Positions 43,266 to 54,660 of a DNA stretch of 64,000 nucleotides are shown here, piece by piece. The stretch spans positions 1,178,001 through 1,242,000 of the forward strand of contig JAKZHN010000004.1 in assembly GCA_037179335.1 (NCBI GenBank), read 5' to 3'. The DNA is from Cyclaneusma minus. Lineage: Eukaryota; Ascomycota; Leotiomycetes; Marthamycetales; Marthamycetaceae. The stretch's first letter is position 1; each line of letters opens with the position of its first letter. Below the pieces are notes generated by a model, which made no database searches, was not told where the DNA came from, and saw only the letters and a list, made by a program, of their open reading frames with translations. The position numbers were made by a program, and so were the translations under genes.

Positions 43266-44123
43266 ATGATCAAGTCCACGCAAATAGCACGGCTGGATGG
43301 TACGTTTGGCTACGCTTCACACCGATCTAGATTTCAAAGGATGTTCAAAGGCTGACCTTTATCGAATGTCTAGGCCTGATGCTCTGCTCCTCCGTCGACG
43401 ACGAACAAGTACGCCCTCCCTACTCACTCCTCATACCTCCCCAAGCTCACACCCCCCACAGTCAGACTCCTCCCTCGCCGAAGTAAAATCCCAAGTCAAG
43501 CTCGTCCTCCGCCGCCTCACGCGCAATTCCGAGCCGCAAGCCAGCATCGAGTCCGGACAATACACAATCCAGTACGATCCCTCATCCCTTCCCCCCTTAC
43601 TCCAACCTCCCACCCATTACCTCCATTCCACGTAAGCTAACAGCTTGCTGAAAGCTACCTAATCGCCTCCGAAATCGTTTACCTCTGCCTAACCCCCACC
43701 TCCTACCCCCGCAAACTAGCCTTCACCTACCTCAGCGACCTCTCCTCCGAATTCACCTCCACGCACCCGCCCCACACCCTCCTCTCCCCCACCCTGCGTC
43801 CCTACGCCTTCATGGATTTCGACACCTTCATCCAACGCACCAAGACCACATACTCAGATTCCCGCGCCACGCAGAACTTAGACAAGCTCAACAGCGAATT
43901 ACGAGACGTGACGCAAGTGATGACCAAGAATATTGAAGACTTGATTTATAGGGGCGATAGTTTGGAACGCATGGGAGAAGTGTCGAGTAGGCTGCGAGAG
44001 GATTCGAAGAAGTATAGGAAGGCGGCGGTGAGGATTAATTGGGAGTTGATGCTTAAGACGTATGGACCGATGGGCGGGCTGGGGTTGTTGATGATTGTGT
44101 TTATTTGGTGGAGGTTTTTTTGA
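43266..44123 (+). CDS. sec22: R-SNARE Sec22
   Basis: Vesicle SNARE for ER-Golgi transport. Exons 43266-43299, 43374-43408, 43462-43571 and 43655-44123 give 215 aa, the normal Sec22 length. The longin domain covers about residues 1-120 (MIKSTQIARLD, GLMLCSSVDDEQ, QASIESGQYTIHYLI, YPRKLAFTYLSDL). The SNARE helix follows (LRDVTQVMTKNIEDLIYRGD), with the zero-layer Arg at residue 159. The C-terminus is a membrane anchor (GGLGLLMIVFIWWRFF). Each splice restores the family sequence; for example, codon CA|C gives the His of TIHYLI. Confidence 0.95.
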
Positions 44124-45359
44124 GGCGTGTGGGGGCTTGGGAGGGGGTGAAAGAAAGGGGGGTTGGGGACGATGAGCCTTGACCTGGGTGGAAGCAGAAA
44201 ATTACGTCTGGTGAGGATAAACACGATTAGGATATGTGGGAGGCTACAGTGTCCTGGAAAGGCTTCTTGAAACCGAGCTTTGTAATGCATAGATCGGTAT
44301 ATCTTATGCCTTATATTCGTGGAAAAGCCACGCATAGGGGCGGAGTTTTGCTATTATCGGGCATGGAATTGAAACAGCTTTGTTTTGCATCTTCTGCGCA
44401 AGTCACCGAGGCCTATTGTGATCAACGTGGTGAAAGTATTGCACATATGGACGTGCAGCAGAAGTGATTGACACCCGGTGGAATGAGGCACATAGGCTGA
44501 CATGGTTATTGTGATCAAGAGAACGAGCGCACCAGAGATGGCGCAAAGGGTGCGCCAACATGTCGAGGAATGTGCAATAAAACAGGTGTCAACCCACTAT
44601 CCTTCATTTGCGCTCCCAGAGCTGGCACAAGAGCTGCGCGCCGTGCGGACTCGTCGACGTGCAACAAAATAGAAGTGCCCCCCTGAATGCACTCCCAAAC
44701 TCTCCAACGCCGGCGCAAAAGCCGCGCAGACTCATCGCCATGCAACCAAACAGGAATCCAAGCCATCACTCCCGAAAATCTCAACGTCTTTTACACTCAA
44801 AGGCGCAGACTGCTGCGCGGCATCAAGGCAGCAGTTCAAGAGCGAGAGAGCAGGACCGCAGGTCCACGGATGTGTAAGAGGGCTGAGGAGGTTTAAGGGG
44901 GTCAAAGGGGGAGACGGGTAGGGGGCACACGCAGGCAGACAATTTTCAGAGCATCCGGTATGGTAGCTAGAAGCCTCCTTCCCAGCATTGCTAGCATTGC
45001 TAGCATTGCTGGGCAGAGACCGGGGTGCGGGCGGGTGACTGGGGAATGTGGGAAATAGTCTCTGTAGCCTGCCTGCGCGGTGTCGCCGACAATCACACAA
45101 TTTTTTTGAAAAAAAAAGAAGAAGGTGGATGAAGGAACCCGAAGCTTGTATTTATGAAAATTGGCGCTGTGGGAAATTTGCGACTAGTGAGACGAGCGAG
45201 CTACTAGCGTGGAAATGGGGGGGCGGGGGGCGGTTTGTTTGCTAAGGCGATGATGGATGGAGAAATGCTGGTGATGGATTTGAGATGCTGCATCGAAATT
45301 CGATGGATTGACTGCAGATCCAGAGCTATTTCCTAAGTTCTCTTGACTTCTCCACCACC
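44124..45359. other. Intergenic between convergent sec22 and CLPTM1
   Basis: About 1.2 kb. It contains three tandem copies of the 9-bp word AGCATTGCT at 44984-45010 and a poly-A/T tract near 45100. Open frames around 44600-44900 have no recognisable protein content. Confidence 0.5.
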
Positions 45360-47530
45360 TCACTTCCTCTTCGTAGCACCCCCCTTTTTTGAGGAGCTCC
45401 CGCTCGCCTTAGCCACCTCAGCCTTAACATTGGCTGCCTCCTTCTTGACATCCTGCGCAGTAACATGCCCCTGTGCTGCATCCGCCGGACTTGTCAGCAG
45501 CTTATCCGCCAATTTCTCCTCCACAGCCTCCTCCTCACCCCCCTGTCCAAACTCATTAACCCTGGTGTAATCCACCTTGTACTTCCACGCCTGGTACAAA
45601 TACACAAAGAAGATAACGTCATCTCTCAACGTGCCCAGTCTGTACAACGTCGGCATCTTGATCGTAAATGCAAACAAATCGTCAATGAACGTATTCAGGA
45701 ACTTGTACGTCATAGCCTTGGCTGGCAAATGCGCCACAGATTTGAGGCGATAGTTGATGTACAGACTCGGCACCATCATGAGGAATCCATACGCATACAC
45801 ACTCCCCACGAGCGTCGTAATCACAAAGCTATACCATGATTTGTGGCTTTCGTAGATGACAGAGTACACCGCGTATGCCAACAAGAGCGGCACAGCAGCA
45901 ATGTAAACATATTTAAACGCAATCTCATCATACTCCTTAGTCTTCTGTTCGGTTTCAGACAATTGGTGTTTGTCTTCGAAGACGATGCGGTAAGGGATTA
46001 GCGAACCGGTAGGAGCGGGTCGGATGAGCACGTTGACGGTTTTGGTGATTTTCCAGAACTCGAGGACGATGCCGAGGCCTTGCGACATCATAATCATCCA
46101 GGAGGTGTTTTCGTTGTTGTCGAGGAGGTAGAGGAAGATGATGGTTTGCATGAAGACGTTGGCGAGGATGGTGCGGACGGAGACGCCGACGTTGTCTTTT
46201 TTGTTGCGCCAGTGTGACTGTGGGGATGTGTTAGTTTGATGTGTGCGATGAGGATGGCTAGGTAGGAGAGACACTGAAGAGAGAAGGAAAATGGGAGACT
46301 TACGATGTCGTTCTTGAAAGCGAGACCTTCGAAAACCATGTGTAGAAGGCTGACTACTACGGTCGTGCCGAGGAGCCAGGGGTTGGTGTCGAGGAGGACT
46401 TCTTTGATCATCTCAAACTCAGTTCCATCACCGCCGCCCATCGGAGGGGTGCCCGCAGCTGCATTTCGGGCAGTCTGCTTGGCTCCTTCATCCATACTGG
46501 CAAGAACACTAAATTTCCAGTTCTTGTCGTTGTTGAGGTCAATGTGCAGGGGCACTTTGGTAACAGTAGAGTTGATCTCCATCATCTGGCTTCTCAATTG
46601 CCAGAATGTGTTGATGTAAAGCAGGGGGTAGTACCATCCATTAGCACCTGTTCCATCCCGGGCACCTGTAGCCTCCAAGCGGACGTATTGGCGCATTGCG
46701 GGATGCATGGTTGGGAATGAGAGAACTCCGGTGTCTGGGATGAAGGACATGGTGAAGTTGGGGTGGTAGAAAGAGGTGATGATCGGTCCACTTGTTGTGT
46801 CCACTTCCTCTTCCTCCTCTTCCTCTGTCGCATTTGTAGCAGCAAGTAGGTTCCTTGTCTTCCTCACTTTCTTCTTCGCAATGTATTGAGTCAGAGGCCA
46901 AGCGAAATGGTAGGCACTCTCGGGACTCCACCCAGGAACAGCGGGATCCAAGTTGCTTCCAGTACGACCGATGTAAAAGTGACCCCAAAGAGTGCCATTG
47001 TTCTGGACAGCCTTGGGAACCTCGATTTCTGTGTCAATGGTCCGTTTCTCATTGTAGTCTCCGAATGAAAAGTTCGTTTCTTCCAGCACTTTTCTCTCCT
47101 TAGGCACTTTCTCCAATGGCTCCCTGACAAAACTCGGCGACACCACGATGGTGATATCTAAGGGGCTCTCTGGCTCCCAGATGGGCGCAATTCGTGCGGG
47201 AACATGTTGATATACGGCGCCCTCATCGAGATGATCCGGTCGTGCTGTGAAAGCGGGTATCGCAGCAGAATTTCCTGGTACGGAGACAGTCTTTCCAGTG
47301 GCGTCCGTACTCGTAGTCGCAGCCGGTTTCTTGGGCATGAACTGGCCGATGATGAATTGGGCGGCCACGAACATGAAGATGCCTTGGGCGGCAGACTTGA
47401 TCAGACCCTAAAGCCAGAGTTAGCTTTTGAGATTCTGACAATATAAGTTGTGATTCCCGCAACTTACGCTGGACCCGCCCTCCTGCTGAGCGGCAGCCGC
47501 GGCAGCACCGGGAGCAGCTGCAGTAGGCAT
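45360..47530 (-). CDS. CLPTM1: CLPTM1 family transmembrane protein
   Basis: Exons (minus) 47530-47468, 47407-46304 and 46217-45360, 674 aa, close to the animal protein's length. Family members are multi-span ER/Golgi membrane proteins; CLPTM1 and its paralogue have been linked to receptor retention and lipid scrambling. The first exon codes only MPTAAAPGAAAAAAQQ..., then a TM anchor (IFMFVAAQFIIGQF). A luminal domain follows with family signatures NGTLWGHFYIGRTG, YHFAWPLTQYI, SFYHPNFTMSFIPD and YYPLLYINTFW, and several N-x-S/T sites. Four or five TM helices occupy the last 250 residues (NPWLLGTTVVVSLLHMVFEG, SHWRNKKDNVGVSVRT, YGFLMMVPSLYINYRLKSVA). The tail is Lys-rich (SSSKKGGATKRK). Shares a divergent upstream region with the LOG gene. 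Confidence 0.93.
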
Positions 47531-48488
47531 GTTGGCGATGATTGCAGACTTGAAGGGCAACGCTTCAAGACGTTGAAATGTGGGAATGGCGTCGTCGGCG
47601 TCGTCCCCGAGACTCCACTGCTGCAAGATGGCGGACCCTTATCCGGCCGGGTTCGGTAAGCTAAGGGCCGCTACGTTCCGAGCCAACCAAGCGCCACATG
47701 TGGCGGCTCCCGGACACCACCGCCGCGGATAGCCCCTTAAAGCCGAGCATAACTGACGCTGGGCCCTCGTAAAGCCTTTTAATCCGAGTCGACATTCATC
47801 AACATGTGTCGCAATTGGTGCGCTTGATGAGACACGTTCAGAGTGAGTTATAGTGAGTATTATATTTCTCTTCCTTTTCTTACTATTTTCCCGCAGGTAA
47901 CTACGTCGTCATTCCTCCGTTCCTGGCGTTTCTTAGTCTCGGCCTGTCGACGCTTTCTTATCGTGACCGCTTGCAGTACATCGCAGGAACACTCTCCTTG
48001 ACTCAATCTCCTTCTGCTACCAGCGAAGGCGTCTGACTAGCACTGTCCTTACTTTTCTAACTTTCCCAAGTCCATCCCGGCGCCCTGGAGCTTATTTCAA
48101 GTTCCCGTGGCAAATAAATACACAGGAACACCCCAGGTCGGCGGGTCGACAGCTTGTGACCAGCGCCTTCCACACATTACGCAACTGAATCAGGTCTCCC
48201 AGAGCTGAACATCGTCATCTACAACAGCACCGGCGCTGGACACTTGACCTACCCCGCAAACATTTCTTCGTTGTCCTCGTACAGCCAGCGCTTCCTCTGC
48301 ATCTCTGAAACTGGAAAGAAAGTCGAGCATTCAGCAACACTGCCAACGCAGCGCTCAACTACAAATCGACTATAAAACGATCGCTACCTTCCCCTGCAGA
48401 CAAAACTCACAACGTATCTTCGCCTCCTCTCCGCGATCTCTCCCTAAAAACTCAGAATTCCTCAACGCTTCCCAGAAGCACCGCAAAA
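47531..48488. other. Divergent promoter region CLPTM1 / LOG
   Basis: About 960 bases between two divergent starts. The stretch 48380-48488 is C-rich and AUG-poor, consistent with the LOG 5' UTR. No gene or repeat recognised. Confidence 0.5.
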
Positions 48489-49202
48489 ATGGCATCCCAA
48501 GACGCAACATCGATCCCCACGCCTCCCACCACAACCACCTCCCCCGCCCCCTCCGCCCGCCAGCCCGTAATCGCCGTCTTCTGCGGCTCGAAGCCCGGTC
48601 TCTCCCCCGCCTACGTAGCCGCCGCCCGCGCCCTCGCAGAAACCCTCCACAAGCACAACATCAAGCTCGTCTACGGCGGCGGCACCGTCGGCCTCATGGG
48701 CGAAGTAGCGCGCACGCTTGTTTCCCTCTCCGGCCCCTCATCCGTGCACGGCATAATCCCCGCGCCCCTCGTGCAATACGAGCAAGGTCCCGAATCCACC
48801 ACCTCAACCTCTTCCTTGCCTGCTGAGCAAATCTACGGCCAAACAACGGTGGTAAAAGACATGCACACGCGCAAGCAAATGATGGCACAGGAGGTTATAA
48901 ATGGGGGTGAGGGGAGTGGGTTTGTGGCGCTACCGGGTGGTTATGGCACGTTGGAGGAGTTGATGGAGGTTGTTACTTGGAATCAGTTGGGGATTCATAA
49001 TCGCGGGGTGGCGGTGCTGAATGTGGAGGGGTATTGGGATGGGTTGCTTAAGTGGGTGGGTGATGCGGTGGGGAGTGGGTTTGTGAGTGAGGGCTGTAGG
49101 GGGATACTCATGGAGGCGAAAAGTCCGGAGGAGGTGGTGGGGTTGTTTAGGGGGTATAGGGCGAGTGAGGGAAGGTTTAAGTTGGAGTGGGGGAATAACT
49201 GA
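48489..49202 (+). CDS. LOG family phosphoribohydrolase (lysine-decarboxylase-like fold)
   Basis: Single exon, 237 aa. Family members hydrolyse nucleoside 5'-monophosphates, best known as cytokinin riboside 5'-monophosphate phosphoribohydrolases. Signatures: VIAVFCGSKPG at the start of the Rossmann-like fold, GGGTVGLMGEVA, then the catalytic PGGYGTLEELMEV preceded by MHTRKQMM. All conserved positions of the PGGxGTxxE motif are present. The first about 25 residues are a Thr/Ser/Pro-rich extension beyond the usual bacterial/plant core. Codon use changes abruptly near base 48890, from nearly all C-ending to G/T-ending. Confidence 0.93.
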   Translation: MASQDATSIPTPPTTTTSPAPSARQPVIAVFCGSKPGLSPAYVAAARALAETLHKHNIKLVYGGGTVGLMGEVARTLVSLSGPSSVHGIIPAPLVQYEQGPESTTSTSSLPAEQIYGQTTVVKDMHTRKQMMAQEVINGGEGSGFVALPGGYGTLEELMEVVTWNQLGIHNRGVAVLNVEGYWDGLLKWVGDAVGSGFVSEGCRGILMEAKSPEEVVGLFRGYRASEGRFKLEWGNN

Positions 49203-49694
49203 GTGTTGAAAGCTAAGTGAGGACTGTGAGGTCTGCCGGTTTTGCTGGTGTTTTTGAAGGCGCTTTTTTGCGGTTGCGCTGTTCTTGGGCGTTGTACTTG
49301 CTCGGTCTTCATTAAGTATGGGGCGCGGTGACTTTTGCGGTTTTGCATTTGCATTGGGCTGGATGAAACGGTTCTCTGCATTTCCAAGGCTGGTTCGCAA
49401 GAGTTGCATTGCATGGCTTTGAGTGGAATACGCCTGGTACATCGATAGATCGTTGAGTCATCGTCCTGCATGGCTTGCAAAAAGGGTCGCCACTTGTTGC
49501 ATTGCTACACATTGTTAAAATAGACAATCAATCAGCGAGGACTTCAAGAGTGATGGCCTTCTCCGTGCGTGGTGGGCAGCAAAGCAACCCCAAGAATCAA
49601 ATTGTGAAGTCCTTCGAAATGCGTGGAAAGTCATGATCTATGCGAGCCTGTGTCTCCTAGCAAAGCCCCGTAATAATACACCGTCGTTGAACCC
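49203..49694. other. Intergenic between convergent LOG and pre5
   Basis: About 490 bases, the 3' ends of two convergent genes. Nothing else seen. Confidence 0.5.
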
Positions 49695-50661
49695 CTACGA
49701 GTCAACCTCCATACTGTCTCCCTCGCCAGCTCCCTCATTTCCATCAGCCACCGCATCAATCCACGGCTTCACCTCATGCCCATCAAAAAGCTTGAAATTC
49801 TCAATCCCCTTCCCACCCTCCTGCTTCACACCCACCACACCCACACTCGTATTCTCCACCGTCAACTCCTTATCCTGCGCCAGACTCTCCTTCAACGCCC
49901 TGAGTCCATGACCCACCAACTCCTCCCTCGTCGCGCTTTCAAACTTCTCCAAATTCCTTTCCAAATACGTTCGCGCCATCTGACTTCTCGCACCAATGGC
50001 ACAAGCAAGCATTTCCTGCGTCATTCCTGAAGGCTGGAATTCGAAGAGATGGGGTCCGGTCTCGTCGACGCCGGCGATCAGGAGGCCGACGCCGTAGGGG
50101 CGCTTGCCGTAGTGTTGCGTGTTGGTTTGCGCGCGGTCGCCGATGGCGGACACGATGCGCTCGATGGGGATGGCGCGGCCGTAGGTGAGGCGCGAGGAGA
50201 GGGATTGTTGCTTCATGAAGTTGGAGAGGACGCGGGCGTCGGAGGCGAGGCCGGCGATGGAGACGCCGAGGTGGGAGTCGATGGCGATGACTTTCTTTTG
50301 GTAGGAGGAGAGTTCTTCGGCGTTGCGCTGTGGGAGGACTCAGTGTTAGCTTTTGGAGAAGTGGTGATATAGGGACGTAGAAGGATGTTCAGTGGGGGGG
50401 CTGATGATCAATTATTGATGCTAAATTGTTGATGTACCTTTAATGCAACCATGACGGCGTGAGTCTTGCTGACGAGGCCAACGACGACCGATCCCTGCTT
50501 CACAGCCTCAGAGGCATATTCGACCTGGAAGATTCGACCCTGCGGCGAGCTTCACAGCACATCATGATTAGCTCCAATTCGACCAGCAGCTCAGCAGCAG
50601 TGAGCTCCAAACAGGCAACTCACAAGGTGACGGAATCGTTGTCGTAGTTGTTTCTGAACAT
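49695..50661 (-). CDS. pre5: 20S proteasome subunit alpha 6 (PSMA1/Pre5)
   Basis: Exons (minus) 50661-50624, 50549-50438 and 50327-49695, 260 aa. Structural alpha-ring subunit of the 20S core; alpha subunits are non-catalytic. It opens [18 protein letters not shown], the alpha-type N-terminal signature, then [15 protein letters not shown] and THAVMVALK. Exon 3 gives [40 protein letters not shown] and [19 protein letters not shown], which identify PSMA1/alpha6. The C-terminus has an acidic tail ([10 protein letters not shown]). All three introns/exons keep phase and the family sequence. Confidence 0.95.
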
Positions 50662-51398
50662 CTTGACTTCTTGGATGTGGCTTCAGCTCGATTGGGGATT
50701 TATGAGTGAAAGCTGAAGGTTTGGAGTCGTGGAGAGGGTCGATGGAGGAGGGTGGTGGTTGGAGCTGGGGAGTTGGGAAGGCAGTCAAGGTCCACGCAGT
50801 TCGCGGTCGGAGAGCTTCAGCCCCGGTACGGTTAGCGTCGCGGCGGGGTGGTGTGGGAGAGCCGCGCTGATATGGAGACACCCCTCGTCAACGTCACAAA
50901 TTCTTACTACATTATAACCACATATTCAAATAGCTACTCATGACTTCAAATTCTTACTTATAATATTGATTGTCTTCAAGATGTGAGCGGTTTTTAAATT
51001 TAATTCGTTGTCCAGCGAGTTAAGGACTTGACTTGTTGATTCTATTTCAGCGAGTGGAACCATTTCTAGGAATGGTGAACCTTTCTGATTTTGATTATTC
51101 AATTTCCTCTTGAAGGTTCAGATTATTTCCAATCACTTCATACTTCATTTTCAATTCATTCAATTCGAATTGTTATGCAAAACCATGCTCTACCATCGAG
51201 TACCTGGGAGAGGGGTGTCTGGGGGAATACTTCGTGGTGTCCGTGCATCACTCCACGCCGGAACACGCTAAGGCAGCTGTCATGACAGCCTCATCCAACC
51301 TCCAACCTCACCTCAAGCTGAAGATAATGCGATATTAAAGCTCCACACCACCCACGCTCACGTCCCCTCTCGCCATCCCTCACTGAACTGCAAAATAC
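50662..51398. other. Divergent intergenic region pre5 / vps55
   Basis: About 740 bases. AT-rich at 50890-51180, with repeated TTCAATTC-like words but no clear repeat unit. No gene supported. Confidence 0.45.
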
Positions 51399-52041
51399 AT
51401 GGACTCGCTCCCCTTCCGCGGGGCCCCCAACAATCTCCATCAGCTAGTAGACACCATCGACAACATGACAGCCGGTCTCAAGACCATCATCGCCCTCTCC
51501 TTCGTACGTTTCGCTTGCTCCCCTAATTCTATTACGCGCTCTCATCATACTACCCGAATTCCCAGCGTGAACAGCTGGCTGACGCGACAACACAGGTCCT
51601 AGCCGTCGGCTTCCTCCTCGTCATCCTCTCCTGCGCTCTCTGGCACCAATACCTCCCCCTCCTCGTCGTAGCCACCTACGTACTCGCCCCCATCCCCAAC
51701 TGGATCTGCGGCCGCTGCGCCAACCCCGATGATTTCGTAGAGAGCTCTGGCAATGCGCTGTTGGACTTTGGGAAGTTCTGTACGGGCTTTTTGGTGGTGA
51801 TGGGTATCGGTATGTCGCGTGTAACAATTCTATGTCACTTTCTGGAGAGTCGGGTGAAGTGATCGGACATCTTGAAGTTTATGGAGCTAATGAAAATGTG
51901 GGAACAGCGCTACCGGCCGTTCTCGCTCATTCGCATATTATCGAGATTCCGGCGATGATCATGAGCATCGTGGGGGGGTTGCTAATTTACGGCACGATTA
52001 TTAGCTTTGGCATGTTCTTCCAGGAAGAGGCGGAGTTCTGA
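51399..52041 (+). CDS. vps55: Vps55 / LEPROT family endosomal membrane protein
   Basis: Exons 51399-51503, 51596-51809 and 51908-52041, 150 aa. Small four-helix membrane protein; in yeast Vps55 acts with Vps68 in late endosome to vacuole transport. TM1 is in TIIALSFVLAVGFLLVILSC, followed by PLLVVATYVLAPIPNWICGR with the family's PN-C motif. Then come the luminal ESSGNALLDFGKF segment, TM3 and the C-terminal IPAMIMSIVGGLLIYGTIIS and FGMFFQEEAEF. Length and helix spacing are normal for the family. Confidence 0.93.
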
Positions 52042-53104
52042 GGTGTCGGCTAGGCTAGGTTTGGGGAGAGAAGGCGGTTTGGGTTTTAGGGGAATGGCTT
52101 GGGTGGAGTGCGGGCATGACAGCTCACGACAGCTCATGACAGGCGGGATAGGAGGTATACCTCTGGATGGGTTTGTATATTATGGACGCATACAGAGCAT
52201 CTGACTGGTGTCACAGGCGCGTTTGGCTCGGCGGTTTTCGAATGAAGAGGCGCTGGTTTTACCAAATGCGATGGTTTCGCGTTCCCCCTGAGACGAGATG
52301 CTGCGGAGATGGGGGTTGAAAATACCGTTCCTGATACTGTGTCAGATCTTTGAGACGGGGAACTGCTGTGAAATTCCAGTATCTTGACTCCTTCATCACT
52401 TGCCCTTTTCTTGCCTTGTGTTTTGTTTTATTGCCCCTATTCCAGTGATTCGTCAGCGTATTCCCAAGTGCGAAATGCGACTTGAGAAGTTGTTCTAATC
52501 GTCTTCGGGCATGTCACCAAGCCTTCGATGGATCATGTTCTTCACAGCATGAGAAGCATAGATGAAAAGAGCTCGAAGTTTCGAAACCTCCGACTTACTG
52601 GAAGATCAAGTGTGTTCGTTAGTAGGATCAGACTGCTTCTAGGAAACAGAACAGGTCAGAGACATGACTATCGAATTGTATCAGTGCACGGGTTGCTGGG
52701 AGTTCTATGCTACTTAAGTACCTAGTTGGCGAGTGTGTTGTCATTCGGATTCGTCCTTGGTTGTATTCTCCTTGAGTCGGATCTTCGATACTGGTTTGGT
52801 TTGGGTAGAAGGAGCTGGAAATAGCTAGCTGCTTGCTGTGCTTCGAGGGCTAGGCTTACCTGTGGTTTCCCGCCTTTTTTACCTCTACCTAAAGCTATTA
52901 GCAGGGGAGCTCTCATCACTTCAGTCACTATTCACAGCATACAAATCCTTTGTCGGGGAGCACGTGCTACCGTGAGTCTGTGACTCTCCCTTTTTCCCCT
53001 GCTACACACCAACAGGCTTTTCCGTTGTGGAATTCAAGTCCAAGGATTGCAGTGAGTCAGTTTTGTCAGAACAAGCATCCAAATCATGCAGCGTCACGAG
53101 AACC
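52042..53104. other. Intergenic region
   Basis: About 1.1 kb after vps55 with no supported gene. One CACGTG palindrome at 52970-52975 (GAGCACGTGCT). The right end adjoins the 3' hairpin of copy Z3. Confidence 0.45.
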
Positions 53105-53150
53105 GAGGCAGGGAGCTTGAGTTACAAGGTTAAATCCTTGATTGGTCATT
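53105..53150 (-). promoter_or_regulatory. Conserved 3' hairpin element after Z3
   Basis: CAAGGTTAAATCCTTG at 53125-53140 (perfect CAAGG/CCTTG stem, 6-nt loop), with GGGAGCTTGAG beside it. 198 nt downstream of the Z3 stop. Confidence 0.8.
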
Positions 53151-53337
53151 AAATACCATGCGGCCATCTGCATTCTGCAGAAAAGCAAACTTGGCGTCTG
53201 TACACCGAGTTGCTCATCCGCGCAGCCTTTTCCCGGTCTGTCCATCCACCAAGGCTATCAGCCGAGCCCCAGTATCCTCTGTTACCATCACCCTTCCAAA
53301 AAGAACACAGCCGCACCCCTATCCCCATTGGACTCTT

Positions 53338-54126
53338 CTACTCCTCCACATTCTCCTCGTCACCCTCGCTCTCGCCATCATCCACCATCTGACCCTTCTC
53401 ACCCGCATCATTGTCAACCTGGGCGCTACTGGCACTTGGAGTGCCAGCTCCGGCAGCGGTGGCAGCTGCGGCATCGGCCGCGGCATGTCGAGCCACATTG
53501 AAAGGTGAGCGCTGCCTTTCAACCCAGCGACGAACTTGGACAGCGTCCATGACCCCGGCGGTTGCAGTAGCAAGGCGCTCGGCCTCGCCACGAGCGAGGT
53601 ACACCATCGCATTGGACCTACGCTTCTCTGCGTGGAAATTCTCGAGCATGGCAATGACATTCGTGGGATGCTTGGGTGCGTAGCGATGATTGGAAGCTTG
53701 GGATCGACCGCGCGCGGTGGCTGAAGGGGATTCGGGTTCGCTCTCTGATGACGCGCTGGCAGCTGAGAAACGAGCGGTTGGAGAGGCTGGCTGCTGGCGG
53801 CGGCGGCCATTGGCAGGAGTTGGGGAAGCCACTTCAAAGTCTGACGGGGTCAGAACGTTTCTTGCGGCGTTGACAATCGGGGTCTTGGGCGACGCTGCTT
53901 TCTTGCTCTTGTTGTTCTTCTGGTTGCCGCGGGCACTCTCTCTCGCCTTCCGAATTGCAGCGAAATCTGGCATGGGGTAATCATTCCAAATGGCATCCTC
54001 GTATTTGGGAATGGTGGTTCGGATGTGTTGCTTGCAGTCGGCTTCGACATGGGCAATCATCCAGGTTGGCGCCACGTGTTGCTTGCAGAGCGGGCAGGTC
54101 ATTGGTGGGCGGTCTCCTTCCTGCAT
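53338..54126 (-). CDS. Zinc-finger / homeodomain-like protein, family copy Z3 (only intact copy)
   Basis: Single open frame, 262 aa, the reference for the family. Finger at residues 11-31: C11-x2-C14-x11-H26-x4-C31 (CPLCKQH...HVEADC), slightly like UBZ4/Rad18 fingers except for the H-x4-C spacing. Then KQHIRTTIPKYEDAIWNDYP, MPDFAAIRKARE and NVLTPSDFEVASPTP. A Ser/Ala/Pro-rich linker leads to a helix-turn-helix at about 156-212 (VIAMLENFHAEKRR, VYLARGEAERLATATAG, VQVRRWVERQR). Its last helix resembles homeodomain helix 3 (WF-x-N-x-R). It ends in an Ala-rich stretch and an acidic tail (DDGESEGDEENVEE). Probably a nuclear DNA- or ubiquitin-binding protein (inference). Upstream on its strand are the promoter block near 54440-54470 and a CACGTGAC/TATAAAA module at 54657-54612. 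Confidence 0.75.
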   Translation of the reverse strand: MQEGDRPPMTCPLCKQHVAPTWMIAHVEADCKQHIRTTIPKYEDAIWNDYPMPDFAAIRKARESARGNQKNNKSKKAASPKTPIVNAARNVLTPSDFEVASPTPANGRRRQQPASPTARFSAASASSESEPESPSATARGRSQASNHRYAPKHPTNVIAMLENFHAEKRRSNAMVYLARGEAERLATATAGVMDAVQVRRWVERQRSPFNVARHAAADAAAATAAGAGTPSASSAQVDNDAGEKGQMVDDGESEGDEENVEE

Positions 54127-54429
54127 GCTTGTGTCTTTGGTGTTGTAGGTGGAAAGTGTTTGTGTAAAGCGGTTGTTGATGGAGGTCGACGAGGAGCGCG
54201 TTGCGTGGCGTTGCGTGCGACAATCACCAAGGCAAAAACTTGAATTAAAAAAGAGGAGAGAGAGAGAGAGAGCGCGTCAGTCTGATATATAAATCAAGTG
54301 CGAGAGCTCCGCTGGGAGCGAGTCGCTAAGGGTGGTTCGCCTCATAACAGCGGAGCTCTACCTTTGGTCCCACCACTCGCAAGGCATCCAGGCATCTAAG
54401 ATCAGGAGAGCCTGTAACAAAACAATATA

Positions 54430-54515
54430 CGGGAGCGCTAAGCTACGCTGCTTTGGCGATATCACCTACGCAAATTGGGGCTTTACACTGCGCACAAACA
54501 AGAGGACTCGGCATC
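54430..54515 (-). promoter_or_regulatory. Conserved zinc-finger-family promoter block, copy Z3
   Basis: On the minus strand: GTGATATCGCC (around 54456-54465), then TAGCTTAGCGCTCCCGTATA. More diverged than the Z1, Z2, Z4 and Z5 versions. Confidence 0.6.
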
Positions 54516-54611
54516 GACACCAACTTGAAAGGCGGCCGGAGCTTTCCGTGAATAGGGGGCAGATTTCGCGGAAAAAGACAATAAATAGAAGTTGGGTCAA
54601 AGGTACTGCCT

Positions 54612-54660
54612 GGTTTTATAACTTTCCAAAGAGACACGGCACTGATTCGAGCACGTGACT
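54612..54660 (-). promoter_or_regulatory. CACGTG-TATA module upstream of Z3
   Basis: On the minus strand GTCACGTGC (54652-54657) is followed about 30 bases later by TTATAAAACC (54621-54612). This is the same arrangement as in each unit of the 32-38 kb array, tying the array to this gene family. Confidence 0.7.
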
